A stretch of DNA of 38,985 nt, taken from the NCBI RefSeq assembly GCF_002432345.1, contig NZ_DJDT01000241.1, positions 1 to 38,985 of the forward strand, written 5' to 3'. Source of the DNA: Pedobacter sp. UBA5917. Its GTDB lineage: Bacteria > Bacteroidota > Bacteroidia > Sphingobacteriales > Sphingobacteriaceae. The notes under the pieces are model-generated. The model made no database searches. It saw nothing but the letters and a program-made list of their open reading frames with translations, and had not been told where the DNA came from. This document shows, piece by piece, positions 31,163 to 38,929 of this stretch (the first letter of the stretch is position 1; the number at the start of each line of letters is the position of its first letter). The translations under genes were made by a program, and so were the position numbers.

Positions 31163-31819
31163 ATGTGCGCAAAAACAATAGATACGAAAGATATAACGTA
31201 CGATAGCCTGTTGCAGGGAAATAAAGACTGGGTTAGGGATACAATTGATAGTGATCCTGCTTTTTTTGATAAATTATCGGCTGGTCAGGCCCCGCCGGTT
31301 TTATGGATCGGTTGTTCTGATAGCCGCGTACCTGCCAACCAGATTACCAATACAAGGCCAGGAGATATTTTTGTACATAGAAACATCGCCAATGTGGTGG
31401 TGCATACCGATATGAACTTACTTTCGGTACTCGATTACTCGATCAATGTATTAAAAGTAAAACACGTTATTGTTTGCGGCCACTACGGTTGCGGTGGTGT
31501 TAAGGCTGCATTGGGCGATAAACAGGTAGGTTTGATCGATAACTGGTTGAGGAACATCCGCGATGTATACCGTCTTCACGATCAGGAATTGGCTGCTATC
31601 CAGGATCCTGATCAAAAATTCGACCGTTTGGTAGAATTGAACGCGATTGAAGGTGCCGCCAAAGTAATGAATACATCAATTGTACAAAGTGCATGGGCCA
31701 ACGGACAGGATCTATCGGTACATGCATGGGTATATAGTTTAAAAACAGGATTGATCAAAGATTTGGAGGTAACAACCAAAAGTCTTGATGACGTTTCGCC
31801 TGCATTTAAGGTAAGTTAA
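31163..31819 (+). CDS. can: Beta-class carbonic anhydrase
   Basis: A 218-residue zinc enzyme interconverting CO2 and bicarbonate. Zinc ligands are Cys51 (GCSDSR), His107 and Cys110 (GHYGCGG); Asp53 and Arg55 form the catalytic dyad. Length matches type II beta enzymes (E. coli Can). No signal peptide, so it acts in the cytosol, where it would equilibrate bicarbonate brought in by the SulP transporter encoded two bases upstream. The pair is a common solution for supplying bicarbonate to carboxylases at ambient CO2. A strong terminator follows. Confidence 0.95.
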   Translation: MCAKTIDTKDITYDSLLQGNKDWVRDTIDSDPAFFDKLSAGQAPPVLWIGCSDSRVPANQITNTRPGDIFVHRNIANVVVHTDMNLLSVLDYSINVLKVKHVIVCGHYGCGGVKAALGDKQVGLIDNWLRNIRDVYRLHDQELAAIQDPDQKFDRLVELNAIEGAAKVMNTSIVQSAWANGQDLSVHAWVYSLKTGLIKDLEVTTKSLDDVSPAFKVS

Positions 31820-31853
31820 AACGCCGATTAGGTGTTATTTTTTAGTTGTTAGG

Positions 31854-31891
31854 AAAAGCTTCCGATTTTATATCGGGAGCTTTTATTTTTT
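31854..31891 (+). terminator. Terminator of the SulP-carbonic anhydrase operon
   Basis: AAAAGCT-TCCGAT (31854-31866) pairs with ATCGGGAGCTTTT (31872-31884) with one mismatch around a 5-base loop, then A and seven T. It also overlaps the stop codon of the minus-strand gene at 31883. Confidence 0.88.
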
Positions 31892-32143
31892 TGTACTGTT
31901 AGGCATGTTGCCGGCATGGCCTTTATTACCTTTTTCGGCATCTTCGCGTGCTTCTTCGGAGCCAAAATCACCTCTTCCGAAATTTCTCCCCAGGTTACCA
32001 GCATCGGTTTCTACGGTGTTTTTCTTTTCCTTATCATTGCTGCGGTGGCGTGGCACCAGCTGATCGGGCATATTGGTTTTATCGGCAGCGTTATCAGCAT
32101 TTTTATTGCCGAGGTTTTTGTTATTATCTTTTGTGCTTTCCAT
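31883..32143 (-). CDS. Small, highly charged, probably disordered protein
   Basis: An 86-residue protein with no hydrophobic core: rich in Asn, Asp, Lys, Glu and Gly (for example NNKNLGNKNADNAADK and SEEAREDAEKGNKGHAGN). No Cys, no Trp and no signal peptide. This composition resembles stress-induced hydrophilic proteins, but it belongs to no family that I can name. It stands alone between convergent and same-strand neighbours; the stop overlaps a terminator hairpin. The plus-strand frames over the same bases have long hydrophobic translations that I regard as shadows. Confidence 0.65.
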   Translation of the reverse strand: MESTKDNNKNLGNKNADNAADKTNMPDQLVPRHRSNDKEKKNTVETDAGNLGRNFGRGDFGSEEAREDAEKGNKGHAGNMPNSTKK

Positions 32144-32233
32144 AACCTTAGAATTAAGATGTTTATATAGAACAGCACAGCGGTGGATTGGTTTTAGATT
32201 GTTTGTTTGAACCGATTTTAAAGTAATGGTTTA

Positions 32234-32659
32234 CTAATTTTGATGGAATACTTCTTCCATATCACTCCAGGTTTCGCCCTTGGTGGCCGCATCGGGCAGC
32301 GGGATCTGCATGGGTGCGGTTTCTTTCCACCAGCGTTTGGTAGTGGTATCGGCAGCCATTTTTTTCATGTCTGCCGCAAAGTTTTTTCCGGTATATTCAA
32401 AATAACTGAAGAGGTAGGGTTTCCCTTCTATTTTTTTTAAATATATTGAATAGTTTTTAATATTGCATTCGCTGATTTTCTTGAGTACTGCAGGCCATGC
32501 TGCGGCATGTAATTTTTTATATGCGGCAACTTTTTCAGGTTTTAACCCGGTTATCGATCCATAACGTTTTGCATTTTGCTCCACATCTGGCTTATCCGTT
32601 TTTTGGTTGCAAGCTAAAAGCATTAAAATGAAAGAGAAAAGAAAGCTTACTTTTTTCAT
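32234..32659 (-). CDS. Lipoprotein L-rhamnose/L-fucose mutarotase (RhaM-like)
   Basis: A 141-residue protein: a lipoprotein signal (lipobox LLAC, Cys17) plus a RhaM-type mutarotase domain (about 32-141). Conserved residues align with E. coli RhaM: Tyr47 and His51 in YKKLHAAAWP, NYSIYL (69-74), the RWWK motif (109-112), and the closing EEVF. RhaM interconverts sugar anomers, normally in the cytosol; this copy is exported and lipid-anchored, so it would act on sugar freed outside before uptake. It is the last gene of the fucose operon, 13 bases after the fucosidase, making L-fucose the likely substrate in spite of the family name. Confidence 0.85.
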   Translation of the reverse strand: MKKVSFLFSFILMLLACNQKTDKPDVEQNAKRYGSITGLKPEKVAAYKKLHAAAWPAVLKKISECNIKNYSIYLKKIEGKPYLFSYFEYTGKNFAADMKKMAADTTTKRWWKETAPMQIPLPDAATKGETWSDMEEVFHQN

Positions 32660-32672
32660 GGTCTATGGTATG

Positions 32673-34166
32673 TTATCCTTTTTCAGGCATATCGATGATG
32701 CAGATTTCATTAATAGATGGTAGTGCCGAAGCTTTTAATACTTTAAAGCGCAGTTTGCTGGTTTGATAACGGCTCGGCAAACGGATTACCTTACAATCGC
32801 CCATAGGCTCGTCGCCGAGGTATATGGTTTGCCATTTACCATTCTGCATGATGTCTACACTGTATTGCTGAATACGCGGCACCCTGATCTGCGAAAAACC
32901 ATCCGAAAGTTTTTTGGTATCCTGATATTCGAAAATGCTGATTTTATTAAAAGATTGAGTGGGATCCAATTCCATTTCTATACTGGCCAGCGTATCTTTT
33001 GCCAGCCAACGACTATCGAGTTTGCCATCGTTTATCGCTGATGCTTCAAAAGATTTTCCTTTTTCTATACCTACCCCCGAAGCAGTAACAAGTCTGTTAA
33101 AAGAAATAAACTTCCCATTGGCGGGTAATGGTTTCTTTAGCGATAATCCGAGTTTTTTGCCCAAACCGATTACCGCATTGGCCTCATATTCTCTGATGCG
33201 GCCTGTTTGATCAGGCGGAACGTTGATCACCAAACTATTGTCGTTATCGGTGCACCAGTAAAATAATTCTTCGAGTTCGTCAATATCCCTTACGGGTAAT
33301 TGCGCTGCCTTTTGAAACCAATTTAAACGTTTACTTAAACAGATGGTGTGTTCGAAGGGAAGATAATAAGATTGACCTTCGTGCAGATACTGTTTTTTGT
33401 CGAATTTGGTAATCAGCATGGGGTCCCATAACCTAAAATCAGATGGGAAATATTGGAAAAAGTATTTGTTGTCTTCTGTCATGTTGCTCGGTAGTGTAAA
33501 ATTTCTCTTGCCTACGGTGCTTTCTATGGTGTGGTTTACGCTAACAGCACAGGCAGGATTAAATTTTTTAACGAGTTTATAAACCTGATCGATGCCCCAG
33601 TCTTGTGGTTTCCTGTCCCAACCACCATCTAACCAAAGCTCGCAGATGTTGCCATAATTGGTAAATAGCTCGGTGAGTTGGTTCAGCATGTAATTGGTAT
33701 ATTTCTGCGGATCCTTATCCTTATACGATGGCTCGTGCCTGTCCCAAAGTGAATAATAAATGGCAAACTGGATCCCGTATTTTTTACAGGCATCGGCCAC
33801 CGCTTTCACCACATCTGTTTTTACCGGAGATGAAGCCACATCGTAATCGGTATATTTGCTATCCCACAGGCAAAAACCATCATGGTGTTTGGTAATGAGC
33901 AATACATACCTAAAACCTGCATCTCTGGCGGTTTTTACCCATTGATCGGGATTGAGGTTACTGGGATTATAACTACTAAGAGGCAAGGTACCGTCAGACC
34001 ATTCTGTTTCGTTAAAAGTATTGATGCCAAAATGGATAAACATACCATAACCACGTTTGATCATTGCTTTTTGAGCAAGATTAGGCTGTGTGGCCGGTAA
34101 TAATGTTTGTGCCCAGCAATAATTGAATGCCAGCGTAAGGAAGAACGCAATAACGGTTTTTTTCAT
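32673..34166 (-). CDS. Exported alpha-L-fucosidase (GH29)
   Basis: A 497-residue glycosidase with a signal peptide (residues 1-19, cleaved before QTLLPA). The GH29 barrel spans about 30-340: FIHFGINTF (43-51), KHHDGFCLW (93-101), and the nucleophile Asp180 in ELWLDGGWD. The acid/base is not conserved in sequence and cannot be called. The C-terminal 140 residues (about 355-495) look like an F5/8-type carbohydrate-binding module, with RWLAKD and FNKISIFEYQD. It releases L-fucose from plant, algal or animal glycans in the periplasm or at the surface. It lies between the transporter and mutarotase genes of the fucose operon. Confidence 0.93.
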   Translation of the reverse strand: MKKTVIAFFLTLAFNYCWAQTLLPATQPNLAQKAMIKRGYGMFIHFGINTFNETEWSDGTLPLSSYNPSNLNPDQWVKTARDAGFRYVLLITKHHDGFCLWDSKYTDYDVASSPVKTDVVKAVADACKKYGIQFAIYYSLWDRHEPSYKDKDPQKYTNYMLNQLTELFTNYGNICELWLDGGWDRKPQDWGIDQVYKLVKKFNPACAVSVNHTIESTVGKRNFTLPSNMTEDNKYFFQYFPSDFRLWDPMLITKFDKKQYLHEGQSYYLPFEHTICLSKRLNWFQKAAQLPVRDIDELEELFYWCTDNDNSLVINVPPDQTGRIREYEANAVIGLGKKLGLSLKKPLPANGKFISFNRLVTASGVGIEKGKSFEASAINDGKLDSRWLAKDTLASIEMELDPTQSFNKISIFEYQDTKKLSDGFSQIRVPRIQQYSVDIMQNGKWQTIYLGDEPMGDCKVIRLPSRYQTSKLRFKVLKASALPSINEICIIDMPEKG

Positions 34167-34196
34167 AAGATTTAATATCTGGTTATCGTCTTTTTA

Positions 34197-35849
34197 TTAA
34201 CGGAATTTCCAATACAGTACAGCCATTAATAAAAGCAGTACAGCCGACAATGTTTTGTAATTGCCGATACCGCTCCAGCCCTTGCTTTGTAAAGGTTCCC
34301 AAACGGATTTCCAATATAATACTTCGCTTTGGGCAGTATGTTTTACAGGATAAATATATGAAAACACAATCTGTGTAAGTACGCACAAACAGAAGAGATA
34401 AAACGCCATCATCATAAAAGGAATTTTACCGATAAAGGTTTCGGTACCATATACTTTGTTCACCATAAATACCGCCACACCTAATATAGAACCGATCAAT
34501 AAGGTATACTGTGCACCTTTGGCGGATGCTTTTTTCCAGAAAACACCTAATAAAAATACACAGGTTATGGGAGGGGCAATGTGTGCAATTACATCGTTTA
34601 TCCCTTCGAACAAACTCTGGTAACTATTTAATAAAGGCAATAGACCAATAGAAACCACCAATGCAATCCCCGCCGACCATCGGCCAACCACCACCAATTG
34701 TTTATCCGTAGTTTCGGGTTTAAAGCGTTTGTAGAGGTCGTAACTGCTTAAAGTGGCAATGGAATTTAGCGCACCTGCAATCTGGCTCATTAATCCCGAT
34801 AGTAGCGCTGCCACTAAAATGCCTACTAAACCTTTTGGCAAAAGTTGGGTAATCATCAACGTATAAATGCCCTTGGTATTGAGTACGCTTTCGCCGTTAG
34901 TGCTAATGTGCTGCAAAGAGCTTAAATCCATCGATCCTGATTTATATAGGGCATAGGCAAACAGACCGGGCAAAACGAAAATAAATACAGGTAAAATTTT
35001 AATAAAACCGCAGAACAGCGCGCCAACGCGGGCATGATTTTCATCTTTAGCGCCCAAAACGCGCTGCACAATGGTTTGATCGGCACACCAGTACCAGATG
35101 CCAAGAATGGGATAACCCAAAGATACGGCAACCCAGCTCATACCGCTCTGGTCGCCTATTGGCCGTAGCATGCTGATTTTATCCATTGTATTTTCTTTTT
35201 GCAGTACAGCTGTCATATGGTCCCAGCCGCCGATTTTATTCCACGCAAACACGGTAATAATAATCGCTCCGGTAATTAAAACTAAACTTTGTATGGTTTC
35301 GGTAACTACTACCGCTTTTAAGCCACCAATAATGGTATAGAGCCCCGTTAAAGCGGCAATTACAATAATGCTGGTGTACATATTAATCCCGAATAAAGTT
35401 TCGAGTACAATACCGCCCGCCAAAAATGAAAAAGCAATGTGGATAATAATAGCCGATAAGATAGAAATAAAGGCCAGCCAATCTCTACAGGCGCGGTTAT
35501 AGCGGCGTTCCAGAAAATCGGGTAGGGTAGAAATGCCCGAGCGGATATAAAAGGGAATAAACAACAGGGCTAAAAGGATGAGTGTAAAGGCAGCCATCCA
35601 TTCGAAATTGCCGTTTAACAGTCCGCTGTCGAATCCGCTCTGCGCCAAACTTACCAGGTGCAGGCACGAAATATTGGTGGCGAACAGCGCCAAACCAATC
35701 ATGGGCCATTTTAAGCTTTTACCTGCCAAGAAATACTCACCACTGGTGGTTTCTGCATCCTTTTTCTTTCTTGTACCCGTCCACAGGCCTATGGTTACAA
35801 TAAATAAAATGTAGGCGATGGTAATTACAATATCTATGGTGCTGATCAT
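34197..35849 (-). CDS. Sodium:solute symporter (SSS), probable L-fucose importer
   Basis: A 550-residue SSS/SLC5 transporter with about 14 membrane helices. SGLT-like features include GEYFLAGKSLKWPMIGLALFA (the first core helix), RRYNRACRD near residue 115, and the ILVAALLSGLMSQIAGALNS segment (sodium site region, about 350). It would import a monosaccharide with sodium. Position between fuconate dehydratase and fucosidase, with gaps of 14 and 30 bases, makes L-fucose the probable cargo; this is inference from context. No MFS FucP is present in the operon. Confidence 0.9.
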   Translation of the reverse strand: MISTIDIVITIAYILFIVTIGLWTGTRKKKDAETTSGEYFLAGKSLKWPMIGLALFATNISCLHLVSLAQSGFDSGLLNGNFEWMAAFTLILLALLFIPFYIRSGISTLPDFLERRYNRACRDWLAFISILSAIIIHIAFSFLAGGIVLETLFGINMYTSIIVIAALTGLYTIIGGLKAVVVTETIQSLVLITGAIIITVFAWNKIGGWDHMTAVLQKENTMDKISMLRPIGDQSGMSWVAVSLGYPILGIWYWCADQTIVQRVLGAKDENHARVGALFCGFIKILPVFIFVLPGLFAYALYKSGSMDLSSLQHISTNGESVLNTKGIYTLMITQLLPKGLVGILVAALLSGLMSQIAGALNSIATLSSYDLYKRFKPETTDKQLVVVGRWSAGIALVVSIGLLPLLNSYQSLFEGINDVIAHIAPPITCVFLLGVFWKKASAKGAQYTLLIGSILGVAVFMVNKVYGTETFIGKIPFMMMAFYLFCLCVLTQIVFSYIYPVKHTAQSEVLYWKSVWEPLQSKGWSGIGNYKTLSAVLLLLMAVLYWKFR

Positions 35850-35863
35850 ATCCTGTTTCTAAT

Positions 35864-37081
35864 CTATTTTAAATCACAGCTGCTGCCAGCTTCCTGTGGC
35901 GTAATATAAACGCCGTTTTCAATTTTGATCGGGTTTATAAAATGCTGTTTTAAATGGGGGATATGCTCTAAAAACAGAGCCTCATGCCCCATGGCAATAT
36001 GGTTGAATAATACAAGGTGTTGGTGCAGTTGGCCCATGTCGCCCACATGTGGCACTACCGGAACGCCAAACTTTTTGCACATTAAACTGATGGTGATAAA
36101 CTCACTTACACCACCAACACGTACGGCATCAACCTGTGCAAAACTGGTGCAGCCCGTTTGCAGGTAATTTTTAAAAATAATGCGGTTGGGTACATGTTCG
36201 CCCAAAGCCAGTTTTACCGGGGTAATGGCTTTTGCGAGGGTTTGGTGTGCCAATACATCATCTGGATGGGTGGGTTCTTCAACCCAATATGGGTTCATTT
36301 GCTTTAATTCATTACAGATGGATATGGCCTGTGGCAATGTCCACTGCTGGTTGGCATCGAGCATTACTTTCGAAGTTTCTCCTGCTACTTCCCTCACAAT
36401 ATTTGCCCTGCGGATATCACGTTTCGGATCGGTTGAGCCTACCTTTAATTTCATAGCGGTAAAACCGTTATCGATCGCTTTTTTACAGTTTTCGCGTACT
36501 TTTTCGTCATCGTAATTAAACCAGCCTACTGAGGTATCGTAACCCGGATAACCTATTTGAAGAATGCCGGTTCTGGATTTTTTTGAATCTACCTGACTTT
36601 GCAGCATTTCGATGGCTTCCTCTCTGGTGAGTACGTCTTCCAGGTAAGATAAATCGAGGGTGTTTACAATTTCTTCGGGACTTAGATCGATCAGTAATTT
36701 CCAGAGGGGGACATCCCGTTTTTTTGCCCAAAGATCGAAACAGGCATTGGTTACCGAGGCCAGGCCTAAGTGTACCACACCCTTATGCGGCCCGAGCCAC
36801 CTAAACTGCTGCTCGTTTGATAGTGTTTTAAAGGTTTGTCCGAAATTGCCCATCAATTCCTCAATTTCGATTCCTTTTAAAGTATCGGCATAAAATTTAG
36901 CGGCGTTGCAAACCAGATCGTTGCCCGCACCAAGGGTAAAAGCTAAACCTGCTCCGGTTTTACCGCTTTCGGTTAATTGTGTTACGGCATAAGAGTATTG
37001 GGGATCTTTATGGATGGCATCACTTCCGGCGCCGGTTGCCAATTCAAATCTTTTATCCTGTATCTGTATTTTATCGATCAT
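35864..37081 (-). CDS. L-fuconate dehydratase (enolase superfamily)
   Basis: A 405-residue enolase-superfamily enzyme of the mandelate-racemase group. Catalytic Lys213 is in the KLKVG motif (211-215). Metal ligands are Asp242 (LDANQQW), Glu268 (VEEPTHPDD) and Glu295 (LGEHVPN); the general acid/base is His345 (VPHVGDMGQLHQH). The QFRWLGPHKGVVHLGLASV and GYPGYDTSVGW segments are characteristic of L-fuconate dehydratase rather than other members. It removes water from L-fuconate to give 2-keto-3-deoxy-L-fuconate in the non-phosphorylative fucose pathway. It starts six bases after the SDR gene. Confidence 0.93.
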   Translation of the reverse strand: MIDKIQIQDKRFELATGAGSDAIHKDPQYSYAVTQLTESGKTGAGLAFTLGAGNDLVCNAAKFYADTLKGIEIEELMGNFGQTFKTLSNEQQFRWLGPHKGVVHLGLASVTNACFDLWAKKRDVPLWKLLIDLSPEEIVNTLDLSYLEDVLTREEAIEMLQSQVDSKKSRTGILQIGYPGYDTSVGWFNYDDEKVRENCKKAIDNGFTAMKLKVGSTDPKRDIRRANIVREVAGETSKVMLDANQQWTLPQAISICNELKQMNPYWVEEPTHPDDVLAHQTLAKAITPVKLALGEHVPNRIIFKNYLQTGCTSFAQVDAVRVGGVSEFITISLMCKKFGVPVVPHVGDMGQLHQHLVLFNHIAMGHEALFLEHIPHLKQHFINPIKIENGVYITPQEAGSSCDLK

Positions 37082-37087
37082 GTGGTA

Positions 37088-37852
37088 TTATATTAATGTT
37101 CTGTAACCAAGCTCTGCACCACCGCTTACGGGTAAAATTGTTCCGGTAATAAAACGGGCTGCATGGCTTAAAAGAAATACACAGGCATCGGCAATTACAT
37201 CGCCAGCCGGCATATCGCCCAAAGGCTGAAGTTTATTGAGGTAGGTTTCTATTTCGTTCTGGTTAGACTGTTCTTCGCTCCAGGCCTGTAAGGTTGGTGT
37301 ATTTACCGCAGCAGGCGATACCGCGTTAACCCTGATTTTAAACGGGGCATAATCTAAGGCCATGGCTTTGGTAAGGGCATTTATTGCCCCTTTGGTAGCC
37401 ACATAAACGGCATGATTATCCTGACCGATACTGCCCACCATTGAGCTGGTATTTAAAATACAGCCCTGCGATTTTTTCAAATGTGCTATCCCGTACCGCG
37501 TAGTGTATAAGATGCTTTTTAAATTTACATCCATCAGTAAGTCCCATTCTGCGTTACTGGTTTCATCCAATGTTTTTGATGGGTGTGCAATAGCCGCATT
37601 GTTGTGGATAGCATCTATCCGTTCATATTTTTTAATGATGCTGTTAAAAGCTGCTGCAACAGCTGCCTCATCGGTTAAGTTGCAGGTTAACACTAAATTT
37701 TCAGTATTGATCAGTTCGGCCAGTTTTTCGTCTGATAATGGATTTTTATCGATAATGCATAAGGTAGCACCTGCTTTTACATAAGCTTTTGCACATTCCC
37801 AGCCTATACCATTGCCGCCGCCGGTAAGTACGACAACTTTATTTTCGAGCAT
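37088..37852 (-). CDS. SDR oxidoreductase of the fucose pathway
   Basis: A 254-residue short-chain dehydrogenase. NAD(P) motif TGGGNGIG (10-17), the NNAA variant of NNAG (84-87), and the catalytic Ser137, Tyr150 and Lys154 (YVATK) are all present; Asp35 after the second strand favours NAD over NADP. It leads the fucose operon, directly before fuconate dehydratase. The best fit is 2-keto-3-deoxy-L-fuconate dehydrogenase, which oxidises the dehydratase product; L-fucose dehydrogenase, an earlier step of the same route also done by SDRs, cannot be excluded. Confidence 0.88.
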   Translation of the reverse strand: MLENKVVVLTGGGNGIGWECAKAYVKAGATLCIIDKNPLSDEKLAELINTENLVLTCNLTDEAAVAAAFNSIIKKYERIDAIHNNAAIAHPSKTLDETSNAEWDLLMDVNLKSILYTTRYGIAHLKKSQGCILNTSSMVGSIGQDNHAVYVATKGAINALTKAMALDYAPFKIRVNAVSPAAVNTPTLQAWSEEQSNQNEIETYLNKLQPLGDMPAGDVIADACVFLLSHAARFITGTILPVSGGAELGYRTLI

Positions 37853-37881
37853 GTCTCTGTTTTTAATATTTGGTTAAGATT

Positions 37882-37949
37882 AAGCTAATTTATAGATGAA
37901 AATCTGCAATCACTGAAGTAGAATTTGCTAATACTAATGTTATATTAGC
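37882..37949. promoter_or_regulatory. Candidate operator between the fucose operon and its AraC regulator
   Basis: In the 172-base divergent spacer, GCTAATA (37927-37933) and TATTAGC (37943-37949) form a perfect 7-bp dyad with a 9-base centre that itself contains another CTAAT. A further AAGCTAAT lies at 37882-37889, about 45 bases away. Repeated half-sites between divergent genes fit an AraC-type operator controlling both. No exact TAnnTTTG promoter was found on either strand here, consistent with an activator-dependent promoter. Confidence 0.5.
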
Positions 37950-38024
37950 TTATTTATGAATATTTAATATTAATTTAGATAATATTGAGTGTTTTTGAAG
38001 TTGGATATGCTTGAATCTTAAGTT

Positions 38025-38903
38025 ATGAAACCCGTTTATGCTAAAATATTGGATGGAAAAGCAAATGACATCTACGGTCTAAAGGTTGTTGATGCACCTT
38101 ATTTTTCTACCGAATTCCACTTTCACGAAGAATGCCAGCTCACTTATACTTTAGAAAGCGAGGGGAGGCGCATGGTTGGCGATAGCATAGAAAATTTTGG
38201 TTCCGATGAGCTCATTTTTATAGGCTCTAACCTGCCCCACGTATGGCATAACAACAATCAATATTTTAGCAATGCCGATGCACAACCACATGCGCGTTCG
38301 GTTTCGATCTTTATACATCCCGATAAAATTCTTGGCCTTTTTAAGGAACCTGATAACATCCAACGGATCAAAAACTTTTTTCAACTGGCCAAAAGGGGAT
38401 TGAAATTTGGTAGTGGGGTGAAAAATGAATTAAAGGAGCTAATGTTAAAAGTGGCAGCGCAAACAGAAGAAATCGGGCGTTTGATTGCTGTGCTCGAAAT
38501 TTTAAACCTGCTGTGTTCTACAAAAGACTATGAACTCTTAACCAGTCCGGGTTATACCAATAATTACCAGTTAAAGGATAACGACAGGATGGATAAGATT
38601 TTAAAATATGTGTTCGATAATTTTAATCAGGAGATTTTACTGAGTGCTGCAGCCGAAATGACGAATATGAATAAACAGGCTTTCTGCCGTTATTTTAAAA
38701 ACCGGACACAAAAAACGTTTGTGGCTTTTGTAAATGAAGTAAGGATCGGCCATGCCTGTAAATTAATGGCACAGAGTGACCAGCAGATCAGTGAGTTGGC
38801 TTATTCTTGCGGTTTTAATAACCTTTCTAATTTTAATAAGTTTTTTAAACTGGCTAAGGGTGTTACACCGAAGGAGTATAAGAAGATGTTGGTGGTTGGG
38901 TAA
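38025..38903 (+). CDS. AraC-family regulator of the fucose operon
   Basis: A 292-residue regulator. The N-terminal half (about 15-110) is a cupin-like sugar-sensing fold with STEFHFHEECQLTY and ELIFIGSNLPHVWH. The C-terminal two-helix-turn-helix AraC domain (about 200-290) has NQEILLSAAAEMTNMNKQAF and ISELAYSCGFNNLSNFNKFF, followed by the family ending GVTPKEYKKM. It is divergent from the fucose operon, the standard position for its regulator, and would respond to L-fucose or a pathway intermediate. Repeated CTAAT half-sites lie between. Confidence 0.92.
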   Translation: MKPVYAKILDGKANDIYGLKVVDAPYFSTEFHFHEECQLTYTLESEGRRMVGDSIENFGSDELIFIGSNLPHVWHNNNQYFSNADAQPHARSVSIFIHPDKILGLFKEPDNIQRIKNFFQLAKRGLKFGSGVKNELKELMLKVAAQTEEIGRLIAVLEILNLLCSTKDYELLTSPGYTNNYQLKDNDRMDKILKYVFDNFNQEILLSAAAEMTNMNKQAFCRYFKNRTQKTFVAFVNEVRIGHACKLMAQSDQQISELAYSCGFNNLSNFNKFFKLAKGVTPKEYKKMLVVG

Positions 38904-38929
38904 GGAGATTTAATTATAAGCGATCGTCA

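Noticed and set aside
31916..32170. Plus-strand hydrophobic frames opposite the disordered protein
   Set aside because: Long hydrophobic readings are expected as the complement of Asn/Lys/Asp-rich codons; the plus frame begins inside a terminator region and lacks a promoter.
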